Position numbers and translations under genes: made by a program. A stretch of 64,000 nt of DNA, taken from positions 2,598,230-2,662,229 of the forward strand of contig CP085689.1 in assembly GCA_020683205.1 (NCBI GenBank), written 5' to 3'. The DNA is from Lentisphaerae bacterium WC36 (GTDB taxonomy: Bacteria > Verrucomicrobiota > Lentisphaeria > Victivallales > SZUA-371). The number at the start of each line of letters is the position of its first letter. Positions within the stretch are counted from its first letter, which is position 1. Positions 56,851 to 64,000 of this stretch are shown piece after piece. A model generated the notes under the pieces. The model did no database searches. It was not told where the DNA came from and saw only the letters and a program-made list of their open reading frames with translations.

Positions 56851-57939
56851 ATGAAAACTCTTAATTTATACGTTAGTAAAAGTTTCCTCGTAACATTCCT
56901 ATCAGGGATTGGTATTCTAACCTTCTTTCTAGTTGGAGCTCGTCTATATAAAATCATTAATAAATTAATGGAAGGCGTACCTTTATTTGAATTCTTTTTA
57001 ATGATTGCCTACATGATGCCAGTGGTTTTGAGTTTCACTATTCCATTTGCCATGCTTGTGGCAGTGATGTTAATTTTTGGACGTTTATCTGCTGATAATG
57101 AAATTACAGCAATGCGTGCATGTGGAGTTTCAATTACGCAGATTATTGCACCAATTTTACTGTTAGCGTATCTTTTATCTGCCTTGTGTTTATACTTGCA
57201 ACTTGATATTGGACCTCGTTTTCTCGGTGAAGGTCGCGCAATGCTTAAAAACGTGGGTCGTCTTGAGAACCCAACTGCAATCATAGAACCAGGTCGTTCG
57301 GTTAGCTATGAAAACTATGTTATTTATATTGGTGAAAAAGATGGTGATAAATTAGCAGATGTACAACTAATGTCTTTGGATTCAGAAAAAAATATTGAAG
57401 CTGATATTACTGCAAGCACAGGTTCTATGTCCTTGGATAAAAAGAAAAAAATCATTGGTATTCACCTTTACAATGGTCAAAGCATTAATAAGCCATACAC
57501 AAAAAATAAGAGTACTACAAGATTTGAAGAATTAACTATTAATATTGATTATGGCAAACAATTAGCAAATAGAAAATTATCATTTAGATCTAAATATATG
57601 AATACAACTCAATTATTTGCCCAGATGCAAATTCATCGTAAAAATGGTATGGGTACAACTGAGCTTGAATTAGAAATGAACCGTCGTATTGCTATGGCTT
57701 TAGCTCCTATTGCGTTTGTCTTACTAGGCTTGCCATTGGCAATCAGAACAAGTCGCCGTGAAACATCGGTGGGATTATTTTTAGGAATTATCCTTTCTGT
57801 TGTTTATTTTATGGCAATTATTATCTTTTTATCTTTAGAAAGTAAACCTGGTATATATCCTCAATATTTGCTATGGATTCCGTGTATAGTATATCAAATT
57901 GTGGGAGTAATTATGATTTATAGGATTGCACACCGTTAA
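56851..57939 (+). CDS. LptF/LptG-family permease (YjgP/YjgQ)
   Basis: Inner-membrane component of the lipopolysaccharide exporter LptB2FG. The 362-residue protein has three N-terminal membrane helices (about 10-125), a central periplasmic beta-jellyroll region (about 130-255), and three C-terminal helices (about 275-355). Characteristic blocks are MPVVLSFTIPFAMLVAVMLIFG and ALAPIAFVLLGLPLAIR. It cannot be assigned to LptF or LptG from one copy alone. No ribosome site is apparent. An unknown multi-pass protein follows by 20 bases. Confidence 0.88.
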   Translation: MKTLNLYVSKSFLVTFLSGIGILTFFLVGARLYKIINKLMEGVPLFEFFLMIAYMMPVVLSFTIPFAMLVAVMLIFGRLSADNEITAMRACGVSITQIIAPILLLAYLLSALCLYLQLDIGPRFLGEGRAMLKNVGRLENPTAIIEPGRSVSYENYVIYIGEKDGDKLADVQLMSLDSEKNIEADITASTGSMSLDKKKKIIGIHLYNGQSINKPYTKNKSTTRFEELTINIDYGKQLANRKLSFRSKYMNTTQLFAQMQIHRKNGMGTTELELEMNRRIAMALAPIAFVLLGLPLAIRTSRRETSVGLFLGIILSVVYFMAIIIFLSLESKPGIYPQYLLWIPCIVYQIVGVIMIYRIAHR

Positions 57940-57959
57940 TAAAATTGAGAACTCAGCGT

Positions 57960-58754
57960 ATGAATAAAATTATTTTAGGTAGAGCATGGTTATTATTAGT
58001 TACATTACTTAGTTTTACTGTAACTGGATATTTTGCGCTGTATAGTTTTATTTTATTGGACAATGACTACTCACAGGTACATTTTAATAATGCAACATTA
58101 AGCATGTTAGGTATTGAATATTCAGTCTTTTTTTTAAGTCAGGCACTGATATTTTGTGCAATATTGTGCTTCATGAAATTGCGTTACTACCATGAAAATA
58201 TCCTTGATAAATTTGTTGTCTCTTTGAGTTGTTATTTGGCTATAAATATGAGTTGGTTATTATGCGGGCTCTTTGATTTACGTTTAATTGCAGTTATTTT
58301 AAGTGGTTTATTAGTCATGAATTGTCTATGGATTTTTCAAATATTAGCGCACAACAAAAATGATCTAAAAGATAACTTTCCAACTTTCTATAATTTTCTT
58401 AATAATGCGTTCTGTTTAGGATTCGCGTGGAATTTGATGATATTTTTATTAACAATTAATTACGCTATCTTTTTTTCATTGCGCATGAGCAATGTATGGA
58501 CAACTGCCTTCTGTTTGATAATATTAATTTCACTTAATATTATCGGATCGATAGCTCTAATTTTATTTAAACATGTTCTAATTATGGCGTCGATTATTTT
58601 TATGGAGTTTGGTCTATTGCTATTTTGCATCAATGACCATATACTTATTAACTTTATAGTTATTGCAATTATTTTAAACTGTCTTATTTTATATCTTAGC
58701 AAATCCAGCAATCGCAAGTTTAAGACACTACTCGAAACAGAATTTAACGAATAA
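57960..58754 (+). CDS. Multi-pass membrane protein, unknown
   Basis: A 264-residue protein with about seven membrane helices and short loops. No family recognised. ATG 57960 is preferred; an in-frame TTG at 57945 would add five residues. It begins 20 bases after the LptF/G gene, so a role in the envelope is possible, but the sequence alone does not show it. Confidence 0.55.
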   Translation: MNKIILGRAWLLLVTLLSFTVTGYFALYSFILLDNDYSQVHFNNATLSMLGIEYSVFFLSQALIFCAILCFMKLRYYHENILDKFVVSLSCYLAINMSWLLCGLFDLRLIAVILSGLLVMNCLWIFQILAHNKNDLKDNFPTFYNFLNNAFCLGFAWNLMIFLLTINYAIFFSLRMSNVWTTAFCLIILISLNIIGSIALILFKHVLIMASIIFMEFGLLLFCINDHILINFIVIAIILNCLILYLSKSSNRKFKTLLETEFNE

Positions 58755-58976
58755 ATTAACTGTAGAACAAAGTAATTTAAGATATAAATTATCAATATTT
58801 TAAAGATTCAATTTAACTATCAAATAAACGAACAGAACTAATCTTTTCAACCATTATATAACTTTAGAGTGTAATTTTTCCATTTTTTTTATTTTTACTA
58901 TTGATTTTTATTGATTATTATGTTATTTTCCCAAATAACCAAATGTTATTTAATTTTTATTTTGGAGAATAGATAC

Positions 58977-59579
58977 ATGATAGACAAAAAAAATCAATGT
59001 GGTTGCAAAGCGGAAGAACAAAAATCAACAAATGTTGACAGTTGCGGATGTTCAACACCAACACCTTCAGGATGTGGTTGTTCATCAGCCACAACAAAAA
59101 CAAACAATAGTACAAGTAAATTTATTTCATTAATTTTGGCTCTTTTTTTGACTTTTGTTATTAGTTATAGCCTTGGAAAAAAATCCGCTAAAAACAAGTT
59201 AGCGCAAAATAAAGCAAATTTCACTGCTATAGAAAATAAAATTAAACAACAACCTCAAACAATTGTTTATTATTTTCACGCAACAAAACGCTGTATGTCA
59301 TGTAATTTGATTGAGAAAACAACAAAGGAAGTGCTAGAAGAAAAATTTACAACACAGCTAAAAAATGGCGAAATAGTTTTTAAAAGCATCAATTTTCAGA
59401 AAAAACCTGAGTTAGCTAAACAATTTGAATTAGTTTCAAGTGTTGTAGTGGTTTCCCAATATGATAAAAATGGTAAACTGACAAAATTTGACCGTCTTGA
59501 TGATGTTTGGAAACTAAAATCTGATTCCAAAAAATTTACAAAGTATATCACGGCACATGTAAAGTCATATTGTTTCTAA
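58977..59579 (+). CDS. ArsF-family thioredoxin-like protein with Cys-rich N-terminal tail
   Basis: A 200-residue membrane-anchored redox protein. The N-terminal ~45 residues hold three CGC motifs and extra cysteines (QCGCKAEE, SCGCST, SGCGCSS), a likely metal-binding tail. One membrane helix (about 48-66) follows, then a thioredoxin-like domain with YYFHATKRCMSCNLIE, the ArsF-family redox motif. ATG 58977 has GGAG nine bases upstream; the longer frame from 58911 lacks support. The ArsF name comes from a nitroaromatic arsenical operon; here a general thiol-redox role with its neighbour is just as plausible. Confidence 0.75.
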   Translation: MIDKKNQCGCKAEEQKSTNVDSCGCSTPTPSGCGCSSATTKTNNSTSKFISLILALFLTFVISYSLGKKSAKNKLAQNKANFTAIENKIKQQPQTIVYYFHATKRCMSCNLIEKTTKEVLEEKFTTQLKNGEIVFKSINFQKKPELAKQFELVSSVVVVSQYDKNGKLTKFDRLDDVWKLKSDSKKFTKYITAHVKSYCF

Positions 59580-59600
59580 TATTATTGATGGGTAAAGTTC

Positions 59601-60317
59601 ATGATTTCATTAATCAACATAATTATTGTAGTAATATCAATGGGAATTTTAACCGCAATTAGTCCCTGCCCGTTAGCAACTAATATTGCTGCTATTTCCT
59701 ACATCAGTCAAAATAATTCCAGTCATAAAACCACTTTACTAGCGAGTATTTTGTATAGTACAGGAAGGACATTGACCTATTTACTATTATCGTTGATTAT
59801 AACTTTTGGAATGTTGAAAAGTGCCACTCTTTCACGTTTTTTACAAGAGCATATGAATGAATTTTTAGGTCCAGTCTTAATCTTTATAGGTTTGGTCTTA
59901 CTAAAATTAATTCAATTGAATTTGCAATTAAAATTTAAAGGTCATAAGCTTCAGGAATATGCAAAAAATGGAAATATTGCGGCAGCTTTTCTAATTGGTG
60001 TAATTTTTACATTGTCTTTTTGCCCGGTATCAGCAACAATATTTTTTGGTGGATTAATTCCAATGATACTTAAAGAAGTTCAAGCTGCCGAAAATCCACA
60101 ATTTTTCACTCAATATCTTTTGCCAGTAATTTATGGAATTAGTTCATCTTTACCAGTAATTTTGTTTGCATTATTAATTGTATTTGTAACTAAAAAGGTT
60201 GATAAATTTTTTGATAAAGTCGTAGCATTTGAAAAATATTTCAGAATGATTTCAGGAATAATTTTTATTATGGTTGGACTTTACTATTGCTTAAATTACA
60301 ATTTAGAACTTCTTTGA
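59601..60317 (+). CDS. ArsG-family (DsbD/CcdA-related) membrane transporter
   Basis: A 238-residue protein with about six membrane helices and the family block SPCPLATNIAAISYIS (Cys23) plus a second FCPVSATIFFGG cysteine motif. This is the ArsG-family layout, related to CcdA/DsbD electron carriers. It follows the ArsF-like gene by 21 bases and its cysteines could exchange electrons with that protein. The small ArsE-type thioredoxin usually found with them is absent. Tail-to-tail with the nuclease-like gene, one base apart. Confidence 0.8.
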   Translation: MISLINIIIVVISMGILTAISPCPLATNIAAISYISQNNSSHKTTLLASILYSTGRTLTYLLLSLIITFGMLKSATLSRFLQEHMNEFLGPVLIFIGLVLLKLIQLNLQLKFKGHKLQEYAKNGNIAAAFLIGVIFTLSFCPVSATIFFGGLIPMILKEVQAAENPQFFTQYLLPVIYGISSSLPVILFALLIVFVTKKVDKFFDKVVAFEKYFRMISGIIFIMVGLYYCLNYNLELL

Positions 60318-60318
60318 T

Positions 60319-61305
60319 TTAATGTTTACTACAAAAACTTTTAAAGTTGCAGTTGTTACAGCTTAAATCTTTATCAAGGTCAAATTTTGCAAAATCATTT
60401 ACAGAAAGAATATTTTTATTAGCAATTTGGCGCAATGTTTCAATGCTTGCATCAAGCTGAATTGCTAGTTTATTCCCATCAAAATCAATAGTGCTATAGC
60501 TTTTTAAATCATTATTTTGATAATAAAAATTTTGCAACAAAATTTTATCTTTAAAAGTTGGAAAATTATTCATCAAATATAACAATATTAAACTATTTTG
60601 AAATGTAAACGCATTCATAACCGAATATTTTCCAAACTTCAAATTCAAGCAATGTAACACACCCTTAGACTCATAAATTAAATCCGGCGCGACCCAAATT
60701 AGAGTTTTACTTAACATAAAACTATCAATATTATCATGAAATTTCACATCACCATTTTTTGCCATGATTAAATCTTCAAAAAACTGATTATTTTCTGAAC
60801 AAAAATTTTTGACTAAAAGATCGAGTTCATTTAATGCAATTTTTTTTATTTCACCCACTGAATAAACACAATAAAAACATTCATGAATTGCATAATGCTT
60901 TGGTTCATTTACAACTTTTTGATAATCATTAGCTTGTTGCAGTCTCTTTAAAAGCTCTTTTTTGGCAGTTTTATAAATGTTTTTAACAATTTTTTTTACA
61001 TTCATTTTACCACAAAATGTTTGTAATTCATTTTTCAAAACCTCGAGAAAAACTTCTTTAATCATATAATGTAATGGCTTCAAATTTTTTAATAAATAAA
61101 GTTCACGCTCTAGTTCACTGCAATTATTTTTATCATAACCATTGCTGGACGCATAATAATGAAGAAAATATTTTCTCTGACAATATTCATAAATATTTTT
61201 ACGCTGAATTGACCATGAAAAAGGAACAGTCGCCAATGAACTAAATTGTTCACCAACGACTGGATAATCATTAAAAACTATTTTTTGTGCTTTAAATTCA
61301 GCCAT
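60319..61305 (-). CDS. PD-(D/E)XK nuclease-like protein with four cluster cysteines
   Basis: A 328-residue protein resembling the nuclease domain of AddB/Cas4/RecB-type enzymes. WSIQRKNIYEYCQRKYFLHY at the N-terminus supplies Cys42; the C-terminus has Cys316, Cys319 and Cys325 (C-x2-C-x5-C), the spacing of the AddB/Cas4 4Fe-4S site. The catalytic core has APDLIYES (Asp208) and LNLKFGK, where the expected E-x-K reads Asn221-x-Lys223. So either activity is lost or the alignment is offset. It stands alone, 9 bases after purT, with no cas or add genes. Confidence 0.72.
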   Translation of the reverse strand: MAEFKAQKIVFNDYPVVGEQFSSLATVPFSWSIQRKNIYEYCQRKYFLHYYASSNGYDKNNCSELERELYLLKNLKPLHYMIKEVFLEVLKNELQTFCGKMNVKKIVKNIYKTAKKELLKRLQQANDYQKVVNEPKHYAIHECFYCVYSVGEIKKIALNELDLLVKNFCSENNQFFEDLIMAKNGDVKFHDNIDSFMLSKTLIWVAPDLIYESKGVLHCLNLKFGKYSVMNAFTFQNSLILLYLMNNFPTFKDKILLQNFYYQNNDLKSYSTIDFDGNKLAIQLDASIETLRQIANKNILSVNDFAKFDLDKDLSCNNCNFKSFCSKH

Positions 61306-61314
61306 AACAAAAAA

Positions 61315-62496
61315 TTACATTTCAATTTTTAATTTTTTTGCACATCTTTCAGCTTTTGCACGCGCTTTATCAGTATCTTCATCAAGAGCTAAAACAACCG
61401 CTAAACGACGATGTCCTTGAACAATACCTTTACCAAAAATTCTCAACTGAGTATCAGCCTCAGCTAACACGTCATCAGCCCCTTCAAAAACTACATTTTC
61501 TGAATTTCCATGAGCCACAATCGCATATGACGCTGAGGGTCCGTAAAAACGAATTGCAGGAATTGGTAGACCTAAAATTGCCCGAATATGTAATGCAAAT
61601 TCACTTTGATCCTGACTAATCATTGTCACCATGCCAGTATCATGTGGTCGAGGAGAAACTTCGCTAAAATAAACCTTATCTCCTTTAATGAATAGTTCAA
61701 CTCCAAAAATACCGCGACCTCCCAAAGCAGTAGTAACTTTTTCAGCTATATCCTGTGCATTTTTTAATGCAGTTTCAGTCATTACTTGTGGTTGCCATGA
61801 TTCACGATAATCACCATTTTCTTGACGGTGTCCAATCGGCTCTAAGAAAGTTGTACCACCAACGTGACGAACTGTTAAAAGAGTAATTTCATAATCAAAA
61901 TCAACAAATCCTTCAACAATAACTTTCCCAGCTCCAGCACGACCACCTTCTTGTGAATATGCCCATGCCTTTTCGATATCATCAACAGTTTTAATGGTAC
62001 TCTGTCCATGACCACTGCTACTCATAATCGGTTTAACAACACACGGAATACCAATATCTTTAACTGCCGCTAAAAACTCTTCTTTAGTTGTTGCAAATTC
62101 GTATGGTGAAGTTTCAAGTTGCAATTCTTCAGCAGCCAAACGACGAATGCCTTCACGATTCATCGTTAACATTGTTGCTTTTGCTGTCGGAATTACATTA
62201 AAACCTTCTTTTTCAAGCTCTAATAAAGTTTCAGTCGCAATAGCTTCAACCTCTGGAACAATATAATCTGGTTGTTCTTTTTCTGCAATCTCACGTAATC
62301 TTGCACCATCAAGCATTGATGCGACATATGAACGGTGTGCAACTTGCATTGCAGGAGCATTCTCATAAGCATCAACAGCAATAACTTCTACATTATATCT
62401 TTGAGCTTCAATTACGAATTCTTTGCCTAATTCACCAGAACCACACAACATAACCTTTGTGGCATCTTTGCGCAATGCTGTTCCTAATTTTGTCAT
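61315..62496 (-). CDS. purT: Formate-dependent phosphoribosylglycinamide formyltransferase
   Basis: ATP-grasp enzyme that forms formyl-GAR from GAR, formate and ATP in purine synthesis. Family blocks: [18 protein letters not shown] near the N-terminus, [12 protein letters not shown] (about 136-147), [19 protein letters not shown] and [14 protein letters not shown]. The 393 residues match PurT. The start lies in a 220-base spacer divergent from dnaE. Formate dependence fits a formate-producing anaerobe. The nuclease-like gene follows closely and may share its transcript. Confidence 0.96.
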   Translation of the reverse strand: MTKLGTALRKDATKVMLCGSGELGKEFVIEAQRYNVEVIAVDAYENAPAMQVAHRSYVASMLDGARLREIAEKEQPDYIVPEVEAIATETLLELEKEGFNVIPTAKATMLTMNREGIRRLAAEELQLETSPYEFATTKEEFLAAVKDIGIPCVVKPIMSSSGHGQSTIKTVDDIEKAWAYSQEGGRAGAGKVIVEGFVDFDYEITLLTVRHVGGTTFLEPIGHRQENGDYRESWQPQVMTETALKNAQDIAEKVTTALGGRGIFGVELFIKGDKVYFSEVSPRPHDTGMVTMISQDQSEFALHIRAILGLPIPAIRFYGPSASYAIVAHGNSENVVFEGADDVLAEADTQLRIFGKGIVQGHRRLAVVLALDEDTDKARAKAERCAKKLKIEM

Positions 62497-62716
62497 TATA
62501 TTAATTTCCTATTGATATTTTAATACTATAAAGATTCTTTTATTTTTTATATTAATCATTACAATTTAGCATGATGCAAATTCAATGTCAATTAACAACA
62601 AAATAATATTGTTTTTTTTACAAAAATATTTGGGAAAAAGAGGATATTAGTTGTATTGTAAAAACGTATTATATTTAAGGGTATCTCTAAAAATCAAACT
62701 TTCTTAGGAGTTAATA

Positions 62717-64000
62717 ATGGCAGCAGATTTTGTACATTTGCACGTGCATTCTCACTATAGTTTACTAGATGGAGCGTGTACGATAAAAGGTTTAGCCGAA
62801 ATGGCAAAAGAAAACAATATGAGCGCAGTAGCAATTACTGACCACGGATTCATGGGTGGTACTATCGATATGTATAATACTTTTACACGCTCGGGTTTAA
62901 AGCCAATTATTGGCTGTGAAGCATATGTTTCACCTACAGATCGTTTTGATAAAAATTCTGCGGTGCCGAATATTCGTGGTAATCACTTGGTTTTATTAGC
63001 TAAAAATTATGACGGCTATATTAATTTATGTAAATTAATCAGCGAAGCATACTCAACTGGAATGTTTTACAAACCAAGAATCGATAAAGAATTGATGGCT
63101 CAATACAGCGACAACTTAATTGCATTATCTGCATGTATTGGAGGTGAAGTGCCGCAGAGTATTTTGAATGGCAACATCGACTTAGCGCGCAAACAGATAG
63201 GCGAACATATTGATATTTTTGGGAAGGATAATTATTACCTTGAGTTAATGGACCATGGCATGGAAGAGGAAATTCGTGTTAATCGTGAATTAATTACCTT
63301 AAGCAAAGAATTTGATTTGAAGTGCGTTGCAACCAACGACGTACATTATTTGCGAAAAGAGCATGCAAAAGCACATGAAATTATGCTTTGTATTCAAACA
63401 CAATCAAAACTAGATGATCCAAAACATTTTCAATTCCCTGCTCCAGAATTTTATTTTAAAAGCACTGATGAAATGAAAGAGCTATTTAAAGAAATTCCAG
63501 AGTCAATTACGAATACCGTTGAAGTCGCTGAAAAATGCGATATTGAGTTTAAATTTGCTCCAGAGGTCAACCACTACCCTAAATATGACCCAAATGATTC
63601 ATTTGAAGATGAAAAACATAAACTGCGTGAAATTTGTTTAGATGGTCTTGAAGAGCGTTATAAATTTAATCCTCGCGATGAGGAAAATTTGACGGAAGAA
63701 GATCAAGCTAAAATCGACCGTATGGATTATGAATTAGATGTTATTTCAACAACTCAATACTGCAGTTATTTCCTTGTAGTTGCAGACTTTATTAAGTATG
63801 CAGAAGATATTGGTGTTCCGGTAGGACCAGGACGTGGTTCTGGTGCTGGTAGTTTAGTTGCCTACTTAACCCATATTACAAATATTGAACCGCTACGTTA
63901 TAATTTACTGTTTGAGCGTTTTCTTAATCCTGAACGTGTCAGTCCTCCCGACTTTGATATTGACTTCTGCGAGAAAAGGCGTGTCGAGGTTATCGAATAT
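62717..64000 (+). CDS. dnaE: DNA polymerase III alpha subunit, 5' part
   Basis: Catalytic subunit of the replicative polymerase; only the first 428 codons are present before the window ends. The PHP domain starts [16 protein letters not shown], with further metal-type motifs in ITDHGFMGG and TNDVHYLRK. The palm begins with [16 protein letters not shown] and PDFDIDFCE, whose Asp414 and Asp416 correspond to the catalytic aspartates of the family. AGGAG at 62706-62710 lies six bases before the ATG. The upstream spacer is divergent with purT. Confidence 0.97.
   Translation, partial: MAADFVHLHVHSHYSLLDGACTIKGLAEMAKENNMSAVAITDHGFMGGTIDMYNTFTRSGLKPIIGCEAYVSPTDRFDKNSAVPNIRGNHLVLLAKNYDGYINLCKLISEAYSTGMFYKPRIDKELMAQYSDNLIALSACIGGEVPQSILNGNIDLARKQIGEHIDIFGKDNYYLELMDHGMEEEIRVNRELITLSKEFDLKCVATNDVHYLRKEHAKAHEIMLCIQTQSKLDDPKHFQFPAPEFYFKSTDEMKELFKEIPESITNTVEVAEKCDIEFKFAPEVNHYPKYDPNDSFEDEKHKLREICLDGLEERYKFNPRDEENLTEEDQAKIDRMDYELDVISTTQYCSYFLVVADFIKYAEDIGVPVGPGRGSGAGSLVAYLTHITNIEPLRYNLLFERFLNPERVSPPDFDIDFCEKRRVEVIEY

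Noticed and set aside
58911-58976. Extended N-terminus of the ArsF-like protein
   Set aside because: The ATG at 58977 has GGAG at good spacing and begins the Cys-rich tail; the extra 22 residues are AT-driven hydrophobic sequence.

Overview
The window is a strongly AT-rich bacterial chromosome segment with compact coding and short spacers. The mix of genes points to a Gram-negative, anaerobic or fermentative, probably host-associated member of the PVC group, most likely Lentisphaerota; this placement is an inference. The evidence is: an MlaEFD-type lipid transporter and an LptF/G permease (outer membrane); two orphan prepilin-like proteins with an FT(L/F)(I/V)EL N-terminus lacking the usual Gly-1 and with an H-x9-D(G/L)-like C-terminal motif (a hallmark of Lentisphaerae and Planctomycetes); a biotin-dependent Na+-pumping decarboxylase; a SecD-SecF fusion; and a secreted GH89 alpha-N-acetylglucosaminidase with a CBM32-like domain. 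No rRNA, tRNA, CRISPR array, insertion sequence or prophage was seen.

Layout. 1-2.9 kb: mlaE-mlaF-mlaD, then hisB. 3.7-8.4 kb (minus): birA followed by oadG-oadA-oadB, so a biotin ligase sits directly upstream of a biotin enzyme. 8.6-11.2 kb: serA and the first orphan pseudopilin. 11.5-16.0 kb (minus): secDF, yajC, eno. 16.2-20.6 kb (plus): queG, upp, second pseudopilin, then a small unrecognised cassette with one broken gene (two in-frame TAA codons) translationally coupled to an intact orphan gene. 20.6-28.8 kb (minus): rlmN, a GT-C glycosyltransferase, mgtE, cmoB, dnaG and a TPR lipoprotein. 29-31.6 kb (plus): asd, a small membrane protein and a frameshifted SPFH/band-7 lipoprotein.

31.7-41.4 kb (minus) is the least ordinary part. 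A permease-PTS EIIA fusion is followed by a tight operon of yhaO-like nuclease, yhaN-like coiled-coil ATPase and a ThiF/E1-like enzyme, and then by four unrecognised membrane, secreted and cytosolic proteins. 41.7-46.7 kb (plus) is an envelope redox and glycan block: tandem thioredoxin-fold protein, DsbD, a secreted HTSHG-motif protein and a GH43-like lipoprotein. A minus-strand DUF1573 protein follows.

47.9-53.5 kb (plus): gyrA, then folP-cdaA-cdaR (folate synthesis and c-di-AMP synthesis with its regulator). 53.8-60.3 kb (plus): GH89 glycosidase, LptF/G permease, a multi-pass protein, and an ArsF/ArsG-family pair. 60.3-62.5 kb (minus): a stand-alone Fe-S-type PD-(D/E)XK nuclease-like protein and purT. 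dnaE begins at 62717 and runs off the end. Most transcripts end at clear hairpin-plus-T terminators, and many starts have AAGGAG-like ribosome sites, although several genes have none.

Candidates for something new are the yhaO-yhaN-E1-like operon with its unknown tail, the unknown cassette at 19.35-20.6 kb, the ~155-residue exported extension on OadB, and the nuclease-like protein that keeps its four cluster cysteines but has Asn in place of the catalytic Glu.
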